From Mycosarcoma maydis (lineage: Eukaryota; Basidiomycota; Ustilaginomycetes; Ustilaginales): a stretch of 64,000 nt of DNA. The stretch spans positions 1,054,001 to 1,118,000 of the forward strand of contig NC_026478.1 of assembly GCF_000328475.2 (NCBI RefSeq), given 5' to 3'. Position 1 is the first letter of the stretch. Every line of letters begins with the position of its first letter. The notes beneath the pieces are model-generated. The model ran no database searches. It saw only the letters and a list, made by a program, of their open reading frames with translations, and had not been told where the DNA came from. Below are positions 22,317 through 33,684 of the stretch, one piece after another. A program made the translations under genes and the position numbers.

Positions 22317-24182
22317 TCAAGATCCAGTGCAAGACGAGGCACGACGTTGAAAGCCTTCAGCAAAGATCTGCATCACGGTGTCATCCGCGAAAGAGCTGCT
22401 CGAAAAGCTACTAACTGAACGCGCAGCTTGGTACGAAAGCCATGGATCCAACGGGCTGCTCGGAGTTCTTACATCTGTGTTCCCGACATCCTGGTCAGCT
22501 TCGGAGCTGCTTGGCGACACGGGCACGTCGGGGGGACCTAGTCGAGCGGATCTAGCAAATTCATCGAAAGGAGCCGTCGGGACTTCGGTCAGAGGATTCT
22601 GAAGCCCACCGTCATCGAAACGTCGTATGATACTCGCGTAAGCATCCTCAAAGCTGTAGAGTGCATCTGATGCTGTGGGAGGTGAGCTCTCTGAGTCGGT
22701 AGCATCCCAATCAGGCATGGACGTGTAGCAGTCGATGAAAGCTGACATCGAAAGGTCAGAGAGAGGTCCGTGATTGTATCCATTGGCGTCTTCAGCCAAC
22801 ATGCAAGGGAGGTTGGGCGAGGAAAGAGAGCGAGAGACCACTGTCGGGGTAGTTTGTGGACTCTTTCCCTCGTCAGACCCAGTTTCCTTTCTGTGACCAC
22901 CGCGCTGCACGAGAAGGGGGGGCATTTCTAGAATTGACGCACTCATAGAGCGTTTCATATCGGACTGGTGCTTGCTCAGACATCTGCTTGAGCGTCTTGT
23001 ATCGCGCTCTTCCGTGTACACGTGTCTGTGGTGATCGATGGCGGCGTCAATAATATCGAGCCACTCGTTCAGGTCTGCCATGTTGGCAGAGCTTAGTATG
23101 CAAACTGCGTTGGCTGGTCCCCGATTTGAGAACTTGCTTTCTTGCTGTGGCAACGTTAAAGCTGCAGAGAGACCAACCTCCTCACCAGTAATAACGAGTT
23201 GCTTGCGGCGGAGCTGCATCGAATTGTCGAGGCTTTCCATCTCTAGTGGACACGACTGCATTTCGACAGTGCTAGATCGAGTAATGCGAATCCGCATCAG
23301 CAAGCTGCCGTGCAGGGTCGACTGAGCTCTGGCAAGATCCTGACGATAGAGATTGAGATAAATCCCTGGTTCTGCCACGCTGCAAGGCTGGGAAGTTCTT
23401 GGTGTCTGCAGAGGGTCGGAGGCCGAAGACGCTGGCGATCTCAACTGCGAATCATTGCTTTTGAGGAAGGTGTCGAACACGTCCCAGCTTTGAGGTGGAA
23501 CCCATCGGCTTTGATCGGACAAAAAAGAAGGCGCCGCTCGGGACCGGAAGGACAGAAGACTTTTGTTGTCGAACACAGACGGATCTTTGGCACCCGGGCT
23601 GGCTATAAAGGACTTCTTTGAGGCAAATTGTTGACTGGTGGAACTGTCGAAGTTCCATGACATGAGCCCCGGTTCGGTTGGAACAGGATCGTTTCGCTCC
23701 AATGCGACCAACACCTCCTGTTCTCTGTCCGTTACCAGGTCTCGCCCTGCCGGTCTCCTCCTAAAGGCTTTCTCGAATCCGGTAAGCGCTCCCCTCCTAC
23801 CTACAGCTTGTACGGATCTTCTCCATGACAAAGTGCCAGCCTTCAGCATCAGATTTGGTGGACATAACGTGTGTCGTTTAGATGATAAATGCAGATCCGG
23901 AAGGGAAGAAGTCGGTCTGAACGAAGCATCGATGTCACAGTCGTCCTCACTTTGAGGAACGAAGGAACTGTAAGGATGGGACATGGCTCTCGCGCTAAGA
24001 TGGAATGATGCCATAGGGTGGGTCGGATTTTGCAGAGAGCTAGTTGAAAAGACCGGAGAAAAGTAGTCGAAGGAGGAACAGGCACCATTGCTAGCAGCCC
24101 AATCAAGATGCAGATTCGCAGGTCGAGCGAAGACCTTCCTCGCGGCTCCAAAGCCTCGAATCGAGCTATTGTTGGATGCCAT
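22317..24182 (-). CDS. Hypothetical protein with a PH-like segment
   Basis: 621 residues in one exon; not recognised as a named family. The first 270 residues are Ser/Pro-rich with short conserved-looking islands (LKAGTLSWRRSVQAVGRRGALTG, EREQEVLVALERN-type). From about 280 to 384 there is a globular stretch. Its end (VCILSSANMADLNEWLDIIDAAI, 360-382) has the pattern of the last strand and C-terminal helix of a pleckstrin-homology domain, where the helix Trp is diagnostic; here it is W374. The remainder is acidic and Ser-rich. A membrane-phospholipid or signalling adaptor role is a tentative inference. ATG 24182 is the first in frame. Confidence 0.72.
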   Translation of the reverse strand: MASNNSSIRGFGAARKVFARPANLHLDWAASNGACSSFDYFSPVFSTSSLQNPTHPMASFHLSARAMSHPYSSFVPQSEDDCDIDASFRPTSSLPDLHLSSKRHTLCPPNLMLKAGTLSWRRSVQAVGRRGALTGFEKAFRRRPAGRDLVTDREQEVLVALERNDPVPTEPGLMSWNFDSSTSQQFASKKSFIASPGAKDPSVFDNKSLLSFRSRAAPSFLSDQSRWVPPQSWDVFDTFLKSNDSQLRSPASSASDPLQTPRTSQPCSVAEPGIYLNLYRQDLARAQSTLHGSLLMRIRITRSSTVEMQSCPLEMESLDNSMQLRRKQLVITGEEVGLSAALTLPQQESKFSNRGPANAVCILSSANMADLNEWLDIIDAAIDHHRHVYTEERDTRRSSRCLSKHQSDMKRSMSASILEMPPLLVQRGGHRKETGSDEGKSPQTTPTVVSRSLSSPNLPCMLAEDANGYNHGPLSDLSMSAFIDCYTSMPDWDATDSESSPPTASDALYSFEDAYASIIRRFDDGGLQNPLTEVPTAPFDEFARSARLGPPDVPVSPSSSEADQDVGNTDVRTPSSPLDPWLSYQAARSVSSFSSSSFADDTVMQIFAEGFQRRASSCTGS

Positions 24183-27100
24183 TACAACGCGGAAATGAAG
24201 TTAGGTGAGGAGGAGTCGACTCATGTCAAGTGCGGAAGTCCAGGCTATATCGAGGTGCCAGGATCGTATCGCATATTTATACCCAGACCACTTCCTTGCC
24301 GTCATCTGGTTCAGTTAGTATGCTTGCTCAACGTCTTTGACCCATGCAAAGTCTTGCTGCGGAGACAGCGATGGTCGCATCACCGAGCTGAAGATTTTTT
24401 TTTTTTTTGCTTCCCAGAGAACACGTGAACAGCATGAAAGGGGACCTTTACAATGCTTTGAACAATCAAAACCGAACACCGGCTTCGGACTGGTGAGGAC
24501 AAGTGACACTCTTAGTGCGCATCTTTCTCGATGCTGCGAGATGTATAGCCATGTGTCTAGACGCAGGTGTTCGGCACGACCCTTTGTACTTGTTGGATGC
24601 TGAAACAGCTCGTATTTCCTAACGACTTTGTACCACAACACGCCAGTCACACAGTGGTCTCAACGGATGCAGAAAGGGACTGTTGTAGGTTGCGCGAGAA
24701 CCCATTTGTGTTCAAGCTTTAAAGTCTCAACGTCCGTCCAAGCATGTGACCGCATTGGTTTAAGCTGAGCGGACAAAGGAATTCGTGATTATTGCAAGTT
24801 TTTGTTCGTTGTCTTCGTTGTTTCATGGTGCAATTAAGGGACAAAGGGGCTTGAAGCATCCTCTTCCCGACTATTGTTTTCTGTCAAAAAGCGCATAGGT
24901 ATGAGCACAATGACGCAAAGCGAACGCGACGCACGTCGGAAGGCAAATCGTGTTGACTCACTTAAGGCAACCCGGTGCCGTAAGCAGTAGAGTGGCCTTG
25001 TTGCTACGGTCTGTTGAGGCTCAGCGCTGCACCCAAAAGATGCCAAGACAGTTAGCCGTTCGGACAGGGTCTGCAATCTCCAACTGATGCAACATCGGAA
25101 TTGCAAAATTAGGCCTGGCATCCCACGTGTTTCGGCCAATGATTGTCTAAAGCATATCCAAGTCCTGCAATCGGGCTTACAAAATCATTTCACATGTTTC
25201 AGCACAAATCGTTTGCGACGTTTCTTTTCGAAGCGCGATACTAGGGTCAAGCTGTTCTGTTGTTGTTCTTGTTGTTGTAATCTATTTGTGAAAAGAATCC
25301 GTCCAAGGCCTCGAAGAGAGGCCTATGCAGACTTCCGGACCAAGCAAGCGTCGCCTTTCCCAACTTCTATGCGTTTTGTAGCTCGCGACCCGTAAGCTAC
25401 GTCCATGGGCGTGATGTCGCCAGTGTGCGCGAATGAGAACGCCACAGTTTGTTCAACAGACTATCGCAAAGAATTGGAGGTTGTCTCTCAAACCGGATCT
25501 CGCATCGTCTACCTCAGCTTCGCCGTGCGAAATCATGTTTGTGGTGCGAGCTGCCAGGATGCAAGGATAGATTCAGGCGAGATCTGCGGAGTAGAAGTTC
25601 TGCAGGGCTTTACCCGTGACTGTGTCTGAAACGACATTGCGCTGCGAGCGAGAATTTTCGTTCTAATTTCCCCTGCCAATTCAGCTTGCGAGGAGCCAGC
25701 AGCACGTATGTCGAACTAGCGACGGAAAAGATATAGGTCCGTCGGATCACAAGTATGGCAAACGTTGTGACAGTAGGGGAGTGAACGAGTTAGAAACAGC
25801 AATCAGTTTCAATTCGGCAGGCTGAGGCTTCACCCTCCTAACATGAGACATTTCGTGCGTTTCCGGAAGCGTGGACTTGAAACTCCGCTAGTGAGACCTA
25901 TATGTACTTCTTGGTCCGCGTGGTTGAGACGGTTGCTTGCTTGTTCAATTATAGGTAAAACTACCTCGCTTCGATCATTTCGAGCTCCTCGTGCAACTAA
26001 TTGACATGGCGCATCACAAACCGCGAAGCGGGTGACACATCCCTTGAGCAGCCCCTTGGTCGATTCGGGTGAATGGAACGAAACGTCTCTGCTTCCCAAA
26101 CTGGACGGGGCTCAGGAAAAGGTCGTGTCACCTTGCTTTTGTGATCATTGTCCGTGGGAAGGAAGCATGCGTAGTGGGAAAGTCGCCTGGTCAGAAAGCT
26201 TGGTGCAGATGCCGTCCTGGTGGATCTTCGAGGTGCTCATTCCAACTTAATCCGCGTTTACTGCATGACACATGCAGTGTCAGCAATACCTCAGACTATT
26301 CGTTGTCAAGCGTGAAAGCAGACGGACAATATGTGCAAAAGTCGCTCTAACATAAGGCCGCTGAATTCACAATTCACGATTCACGATTCACGATTACGAT
26401 TACGATTACGATCACGATCACGATTTCACGATATTATTCGTGTTTCCGTGTTCACGATTCTTCGGAAGTATCTTCGTTCCCGCCACTTGGTGGAGGAGAT
26501 ACATCGTTTGGAAGCGCCGTTCCTCTTGATACTCAGCGAGACGCGCTTCGTGAGGGCCCATACCCTTCTGCAAGCTGAGATACTCGTCATGCATGGATGA
26601 ATCAAATTTACGGCAACGTTGATATCATGACTACCACCGAGTTCAGTGCTTCTGCGATAAGAAGCAGTTTATGCTGCCTCTTACCAACACGAGCGAGTTC
26701 AGCCATTCTGCACAAAAGGTGATAAAGCCAAGTCGTGAGTTTGAGCCAAATGATTTGCTAGTTAAATACAGTATGTGAATTGAGAGCATGATGTGTCCGA
26801 CTCTCTTCTGCGCCAGACTGCGCAAGGAAGTTGAGGAAATTTGGCTTAGTCAGGTGTTGTTCGCTGTTAGCTCTGCCTTAATTTACCGCGGCGCTTTGGG
26901 GAAGCTTTGGCGGGGCAGGATCAAAAGCGCCAAGTCAGCATTTGTGGTCTATGTCCGACCCGATTTTTTTTCCGCTAAGCTGCCTCGTGCGGCTGCGCTC
27001 ACAGCTGCTGCGCTCATCCGTTCTGTTGCAACCAGTCAGCTCGTGCCTCGTTTCAATTTTGCGATATCCCTCTCTCGCTGTGACCTACAGTATCTTGAAA

Positions 27101-28517
27101 CAAGCTACATGCGAGCGATCAAGCTCGAGCCTCACGACATTGCTTGGTGAAAATACCCTCTCGATCCTCTTCAGAAACAATATGAACTGTAGCAGCAGGA
27201 TCGAAGAGCCTGATGGTACATCTCCCTACCTTCGCGAGTTTGATTGGGACCACCATACCACGTTGGGAACGACAAGAGCACGAAGTCATTCTCAGTTGGG
27301 TCTCAGATCTAGCCCTGACAGACGAAAGGCATAGCAGGAGTGCGAGTCTGCGAGAGCTCACAGTCTGACGCAATTTTTATACTTTGGACGCGAAATCCTT
27401 TTCGCTCCTTAAATCTCGCCTTCTTTCGTTGAGTGTGAGTTTGCTTATTTTTGCGCCGAAGTTTGTAAATACAAATCCGTACAGATCACCAGAGAAACTC
27501 AAAGTATTGCTTGATGGATAGTATTTCAATACGTTAGTATTCAAAAGTTAAGTTAGTTATTGCGGGGTCAAGCCCATAGAAGTGTCAGGAAGCTCATCAC
27601 ACTCAATAAGGGGCCTGCATCAACTACTGTAAACAGTTTAGTATGTGTACAAGGGTTCTTAGACGGCAGCGGTCTCAGCCCGTATCACAGGGTCTTTTGG
27701 AATGGTGGAATTCAAGTTGCAACAATTTCAATCTGCGCTTTAGCCTCCTTACTGTCGGAAAGTGCCTTGCGCCATGATTCTGCAGCTCTGGACCCCTGGT
27801 TTTGCTTCCTTGCCTGCCTTCCTCCCGCCACCGCACCTTTGCTCTGTTGCTGAACCTCTTTGGGTAGACCTGGAGCCATTTTGACATCCCCTGCCCACCA
27901 CGCATGGCGCAGTCCTTGCAGATGTGATTATTCACAGATCGTTCACAGATGGTTCCTGCTCTAGTAGGATCTGCTCCACCATCGAGCAGCATAGCGCGCG
28001 GATCTCTTTCCGCCCACATTTTGGCACGCTACGATAGCTCGCTCACTCAGTGAGCAACTCCTCAACAGCCCCATCCACGGTCCCGACATTGGTTGAACTG
28101 TCGTCTTTGCGTCTGCCCCTACACGAGCGGTTTCACACAAGCGATAATGACAATAAATCCTCGCTTCGCTTGACTTCTCGACACTACAAACAAATGAGGG
28201 CAGCTGCTGACTGCGCTTGACTGTGTTGTCCGACTCTCTTTAAAGCCCAGCACTACTGACTGCCCTTTGGAATCCGTCCACCTCCTTCTCATCAGACGTC
28301 TCGTAACCTCATCTCTCACGCCAAGCCAGTCTTGCAATTCAGTACGGACCTTCCTGCATATCTTCGACTCCAAGCCCAGCACTGTGCCTGTTGGTTTGAG
28401 ACCCGACGAGAAGCCAACTTGTTGCGTCAGAGCCGACCGAGGCATTCCTAGCGACGAGATTGCAACGCGTTCCAGCGGCATCTATGAGTTTGGTCATCAC
28501 ACCATCGGCCCGTTGCA
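24183..28517. other. Gene-poor region (4.3 kb) with a degenerate tandem repeat
   Basis: No open frame longer than about 130 codons looks coding. It has T-runs near 24395-24408 and a dense TCACGA/CGATTA tandem at 26363-26460. The last 200-300 bp may be the promoter and leader of the gene starting at 28518. Nothing else is seen. Confidence 0.5.
26363..26460. repeat. Degenerate short tandem array of CACGATT / CGATTA units
   Basis: Starts with consecutive TTCACGA-type heptamers, changes to a hexamer phase (CGATTA repeated, then CGATCA repeated), and ends with scattered ATTCGTG and TTCACGATT units. It is the longest array of the dispersed family in the window and looks like replication-slippage expansion of the intergenic motif. 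Confidence 0.85.
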
Positions 28518-31500
28518 ATGTCATCCATCGAATGCTCTGCTGCGTCTAGCAGCGTCTCTGACCACATTGGCGCGACCGGGACTCCCGTTGGCTTTGGCGA
28601 GACATTCGAATCCACAACCCCCTATGCCGGCGGAAGTGCTGACGACTACAAGATCCTTCGTCCGGGCGATTTCAGAAGACCGAAGAGCCAGCTCAAGCTA
28701 CGCTCTGCACTCTCCTCGCGTGACACTCATGATTCTGGCTCGGAAGCGTCAGACCGTACTGCCTCAACGTCGGCACCCATCAGTGCAAACGGTCACATTC
28801 GCGATACATCGCCTCTTCCTCCCGACTTTGATCTTGTGATCAAGAGCCCACGCAATCTAGCTGAGCGCCAAGGCGGAGACCGAGCCACCTTCGGACCCCA
28901 AGATCCAGACTCAGATGGCTCCGACGCTGGCGACGACATTGCCATGCCATCAGAACTCAACGAAGAGTTCGCTACGGTTGACGAGCATCTGGGCCCAAAA
29001 GGTGGAACATTCGCTCACGACATGCATTCAAAGAAACTTTGTGCTGCGACTTCTTCTCCAAGAACGCACGACGCGCATCTCGATCAGCTCAAACAAGAAG
29101 CTGACAAGCTGTGGGCGACCTACCGACCGGGCAAGACACCTCAACATGCTTGGTCCGCGTCGGACCACAGTCTGAATAGTATCATCGCAACCTCAGGGCA
29201 GCCCGCGCACAACCCTCATCGAATCACATCGTTGCGCAGGTCTGCGGCTGTTGTCCTCGACGCCGTGCCTACTCGTGACTCGAAGCTGCTGCGCAATTCT
29301 GTCGCCACCAACAGCAGTCAATCTCAAAAGTCTGCGGCCCTCTCTCTTGGCGGCTCACCTGTGGATGTCCTAACATTTCCCCGCGTCACCGCATCCTCGT
29401 CGCACGGATCTGCACCACTATACAGAGGCCCTGCTTCGTCTGATCTGCACTTTCATCGTCCGTACACAGCCTCGATTGTTTCCTCAGCGTCTGATGGTAG
29501 TTTCTTAAGCTACCAACAAAGTTTCGAGAGCGGCACCAGTCCTCTCCTCGTCCACCGATCAGGCACATCTTCTCGCGTGCCTAGTCGAATGCTGCGACCG
29601 GCCACTTCGGGAAGCATTCCGAACGCGCGCGTCGGCGCTTCCGACTTTGAACACTCGCATCTCATGCTCTCTGCTGCTACTGCTCGACCAGAGACGAGCA
29701 ACCGACTCACTTCCGAGCAGAGGTGGCAACAGGTGCGAAGGACTAAGAAGCTCACGCAATTGCTGGGGGAAGAGATGCTACTGGCCTCCAATGCTACTCA
29801 TTCCGAAGCCGCAAGCCACAACATGCGCGTCAAACATCGTCCACAGAGCATGCCCTTTACTGCTGAATCAGCAGTTCACACATCAGCCTTGACAACGACG
29901 GCGGGTCACAAGACTCGGACGCTTTCACGCAAACTTCTCCGTAATCGAAACCATGGAGTTAAGAGCCTGGACCGTGCTTCCTCCGACATGATGATGCAGC
30001 CTCCCGCCTCGGCACCTGCAAGTCTCAATCGCAAAGCGGCTGCCGTTCTAGGTATTGCCCATCCCTACTCGTCTGGTGCACTTGCTCGCCCCTCTGCGGA
30101 AGAGATGCTTGCAAGTGATGGAGAGATGGACAGGATTTCGGACCTTCAGCCGCGCGCTTTCATTCCTTCTGGCTTGGAGGAGTTCAATCAGCCCACCCCC
30201 AAGGTGGCTCAGCTTGCTGCATTCTCAGCTGCGGCTCTGGATGAAGGTGCATCGCCTACGTTACCTCAGGATGGTCCTTTCGAAACTTTCGATCGATCTC
30301 ACCTTGACCATGCTCTCGCCATTTCCGAGAGTCGAAAGCTCGCAGCCGCGCGTGATGAGCGCCGTCGTCGCGTTGCCAAGATGTCGCGCTGGCTCGGCGA
30401 GGCTGTCCCTGCCGAGCTCATTTCATCAGGTGCTCGCCAACTTCCGAGCGCCGTGATTCGTAGCACTGAGCCAGCTCTCGATTCTTCTTCGCTCGGCCAT
30501 GATTCTGCTGCATACACCTCAAGCGAGCTTAGCAATCCGCGTCGAGGCCTGCCGTCTTCCATTGCTTCCACTGCTTGCAACTCCTCCGCCCTCGATCACG
30601 GCTCCGTGTCTCATGAGGGTTCCACAGGGTCGAATTTGCATTCTTTCATGTCAATCGACAGCTCGGAAGACGAAGCAGATGGTGAGGTTCCGGCTACTGT
30701 CAACCGCATTGCTGGGCGTCCTCGAGGTCCTCTCGCTGCCAGTCACCGCTCGGTGACAAGTTCGCCCAGGAGTGTAGCATCGGCACTGCCAGACCGAATT
30801 TCTGCCTATCGCACCTCGATCGACAGCTGGGAGTATTTGCTCGACACAAACGATCACGAGCGGCTTACTGAACTTGCTTCGATCTTCCACAACACGCGCC
30901 TGGCACCCAAAGCGGCTATCAGCAAGACGATGTCCTCAATCGTTCGTTCTCCTCATTCACTCGATCGTCCTGCAAGCTCGCCCGCTGCTCCTAGCATGGT
31001 TCCAACATCGGCGGCACTCTTTGAATGTAGTATCAGTCGTGCTTCGCAGTCAGAAATGCTACATTGCAGCGTTGGTGCAATTCCGCGGCGCTCGGCAGCC
31101 TTTCTCGAACTTTCGGATTCCGAAAGCGACAGCACTGAGGCTGATGATGAGTTGCAGGACATCGACCACCTTTCTCCGTACTATTCTGCAACGCTGCGAC
31201 AGAAGCGAATTGATTCTCAAGATCGATCCATTTCCAAGCTGTCCAATTTCTTCGGTTCTACACCATCGCAAATTGTTCAATCGCAAAGCGACATTCATTC
31301 CGGCGCCATCGCCACTTCCAGCGGCGATTGCATCGATATGATTGACGATCAAAACGCCAGGAGATTCCAGCCGTTTAAAGCGAAAGGAAACAGGATCTCA
31401 CAGCCAGATGCGCTCAAGACTATGCTGCGTTCGCTGCAAGAGGAAGCACTGGATGATTCCGGGTTGACCAACGTTCAAAAATCTGAGATCTTAAGAAAGG

Positions 31501-31541
31501 TGCAGATGCTCAAGAAAAGAACGACGAGCATGTTTGCCTGA
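28518..31541 (+). CDS. Large disordered protein with three K-x2-x2-LGE/FG-type motifs
   Basis: 1007 residues in one exon; no named family recognised. Most of the sequence is Ser/Ala/Thr-rich and probably disordered. Three islands share a pattern of basic residues, then K-[LM]-[ST]-x-[LWF]-[LF]-G, then acidic or proline residues: KKLTQLLGEEM (about 407-417), AKMSRWLGEAVPAEL (about 619-633) and SKLSNFFGSTPSQIV (about 900-914). A fourth conserved-looking island is SIDSWEYLLDTNDHERL near 770. The C-terminus (from about 965: DALKTMLRSLQEEAL, then SEILRKVQMLKKR) is helical and charged. The repeats suggest a multivalent docking protein, which is inference. The ATG at 28518 is the first in this frame. 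Confidence 0.82.
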   Translation: MSSIECSAASSSVSDHIGATGTPVGFGETFESTTPYAGGSADDYKILRPGDFRRPKSQLKLRSALSSRDTHDSGSEASDRTASTSAPISANGHIRDTSPLPPDFDLVIKSPRNLAERQGGDRATFGPQDPDSDGSDAGDDIAMPSELNEEFATVDEHLGPKGGTFAHDMHSKKLCAATSSPRTHDAHLDQLKQEADKLWATYRPGKTPQHAWSASDHSLNSIIATSGQPAHNPHRITSLRRSAAVVLDAVPTRDSKLLRNSVATNSSQSQKSAALSLGGSPVDVLTFPRVTASSSHGSAPLYRGPASSDLHFHRPYTASIVSSASDGSFLSYQQSFESGTSPLLVHRSGTSSRVPSRMLRPATSGSIPNARVGASDFEHSHLMLSAATARPETSNRLTSEQRWQQVRRTKKLTQLLGEEMLLASNATHSEAASHNMRVKHRPQSMPFTAESAVHTSALTTTAGHKTRTLSRKLLRNRNHGVKSLDRASSDMMMQPPASAPASLNRKAAAVLGIAHPYSSGALARPSAEEMLASDGEMDRISDLQPRAFIPSGLEEFNQPTPKVAQLAAFSAAALDEGASPTLPQDGPFETFDRSHLDHALAISESRKLAAARDERRRRVAKMSRWLGEAVPAELISSGARQLPSAVIRSTEPALDSSSLGHDSAAYTSSELSNPRRGLPSSIASTACNSSALDHGSVSHEGSTGSNLHSFMSIDSSEDEADGEVPATVNRIAGRPRGPLAASHRSVTSSPRSVASALPDRISAYRTSIDSWEYLLDTNDHERLTELASIFHNTRLAPKAAISKTMSSIVRSPHSLDRPASSPAAPSMVPTSAALFECSISRASQSEMLHCSVGAIPRRSAAFLELSDSESDSTEADDELQDIDHLSPYYSATLRQKRIDSQDRSISKLSNFFGSTPSQIVQSQSDIHSGAIATSSGDCIDMIDDQNARRFQPFKAKGNRISQPDALKTMLRSLQEEALDDSGLTNVQKSEILRKVQMLKKRTTSMFA

Positions 31542-31893
31542 AGAGTTGGTGCGGGTCGTCTGCTGGCGGACGTCACGACGTCATCATCTTTTACACAAAT
31601 AGTCTATTCTTTATCAAAGCTTGTCCAATGACCCGTACATCAATCTGTCTTTTTCCTCATTCTCGTCCGATGGTCTTGCAGACCGATCCGGTTGTATTTT
31701 TACGCTTCTGCCATCTACAATCTTGCTCTCAGTTATACGCACACACGTTACTTGCAAACTCGTTCAATTCTGCACAACTTGAAACACAAATTCACGCTCG
31801 TGCCATTCCATTGCATCGTGAGCTTCCAACGAGCATGAGTGAGAATCCTCTTTAAACCAGACTGCAGCTTATGACCCCAGAGGATCCAAGCAA

Positions 31894-33684
31894 TTAGTGA
31901 TCGATGTCTTCCCAAGCACGGCCCACGGTATGCTTAAGGTCTTCCTCGGTGAGCTGCTTGGTAGCCGAAAAGTAGCCCGCTTGGATCTTGGCGTCGATCT
32001 CGACCCTCGAGTCTGCCGGGATTAATTCCTCCGGCAGCTCATATCGGTTCTTGATCTTGATGCCGCTGTTCACCGCGGCGTCGTGCTTCATGTTGCTCAT
32101 CGAGATCCAGTTGGTGATATTGGTAGCGCCCAACCAGTGCAACACGTCGGGCATGAGGGCTTGAAACCTCATGTCTTTGACACCGGCGATGTTCTCGGTA
32201 CGCTTGAAGTAATTGCTCGCCGAGTCCGTGCCCCGCTTGCGTGCGTTGTAGACGAGGTACTTGGTCACCTCGCCCAATGCTCGTCCTTCCTTACGGAAAT
32301 AGATAACCGCTCCTGCTCCACCGCGTTGCGCCGTCTTGATACATTCTTCAATGCCAAACAGCAGGTAAGGACGACAGGTGCAAATGTCACTACCAAAGAC
32401 GTCTGAGCCGTTGCACTCGTCGTGAATGCGCACCGTCACCTCCTTGGTGGGATCGCGAAGATCTTCCGGTCGTCCAAAGATGTAAACGGTAAGACCGGAA
32501 ATTGGCGGCAGAAAGACCTTGAGATCGTGACGCGTAAGGAGTTCCGGATAAGATCCACCCGTGTCTTCAAAGATGGCACGCCTCAGTGCACCTTCTGTGA
32601 CACCGAGACGCTCAGCGACACCAGGCAAGTACCAGACAGGGTCGACGGCGGCTTTGCTTACGCTGACCTCGCATCCTGGATCCACGTCCTCCGGCACGCC
32701 AGGGAGACAGATGCTCTTGACCACAATCTTGCCGTCAATGGGGAAGACACCAGCCTGTTGAGCTTTATCCAGCTCGGGCATCTTGATGTGCGCCTTGGTG
32801 AGCGAGGCGGTAGGACGGATGTCGATTCCACCCTCAAACTCGGACTTGTACACTTGCGGGGCGAGGTGTCCCCATGGATCCATAGCGACGATCTTGGATG
32901 GGTCGAACCACGACGGGTTAGGTGGAATATCGAACGGAGGCTCAGTGTTGGTGTAATCGGGCCTGTGGTTGGGGTTGAGCTGACCCATAGCGATCGCGAG
33001 CGATCGGTAGACAGAGTAGCTGCCTCCGTATGCCCCAATAGCGTTGCGGACGCGGATCGAGTTGGGATGGCGACTCGCAACAACAGGTCCTCGCTGCTTA
33101 GGGTCCTGAGCGGCCCAGTTGAGCGATAAGGGCTTGATCCCAACTTGACCAGGATAAGTGGTCAGAATGACTCGGGAAGAATAGTAGCCGGAAGTGGAGC
33201 TGAGGGCGGCGAGCTGGGAGGGCGATGCTGCGCCATTGCCTGGAAGAGTCTTGGTTCCCAGACCAGGTGAGTCAACGGGGCTCGGTCCATTTGTCTGAGG
33301 AAAATCACCTAGTGGGTGAGCAGGTGGGCCAAGAGGTTGAGCGGGTGGCGAGGTGCCGAACGCGAAATCAGCAGGCTGGGACGGAGAGAAGCTATGCGCA
33401 CCCAGAGCAGTGAAGCCAGTTGAGCTTTGTCGTCGAACGAATGACGACGGTGAAGGCAAGGTTGCTGCATTCTGTAGAGCATCGACCTGCATCAGGTGAG
33501 CAAGCAATACGGGAGGAAAGCTGCAATGTCAGTCCATGTCATCTCCACATGTGAGTTGCTCACGATTATTGTGAACCGATATGAACAAGCCACTTACCTT
33601 CGCCTCGAGATGCGAGTTCTTGACTTTGAGTTCCGTGAGCTCGTCGAGAATGCGAGAAAGAATGTGATCGGTTGACGAGGTCAT
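31894..33684 (-). CDS. URC1: Urc1-type uracil catabolism protein (GTP cyclohydrolase II homologue)
   Basis: Homologue of Lachancea kluyveri Urc1, required for the fungal URC pathway that uses uracil as a nitrogen source; related to GTP cyclohydrolase II but in a separate clade. Exons are 33684-33598 and 33486-31894; the intron 33597-33487 starts GTAAGT and ends GATGCAG, phase 0, joining ...HLEAK to VDALQN. The product is 559 residues. The short first exon forms a coiled-coil-like helix (ILSRILDELTELKVKNSHLEAK). The cyclohydrolase zinc pattern C-x10-C-x-C is visible as C387, C398 and C400 in ECNGSDVFGSDICTC, and a YFRKEGRALGEV segment follows the nucleotide region. An alternative ATG at 33726 would add 14 residues. 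No other URC gene is adjacent, so the pathway is not clustered here. Confidence 0.93.

Noticed and set aside
26363..26460. Telomere-like or CRISPR-like repeat
   Set aside because: Unit is not a TTAGGG type and there are no unique spacers of constant length; a eukaryotic tandem instead.
26788..27334. Two overlapping frames, up to 130 codons
   Set aside because: No recognisable motif, no splicing partner, and located in a repeat-bearing region.
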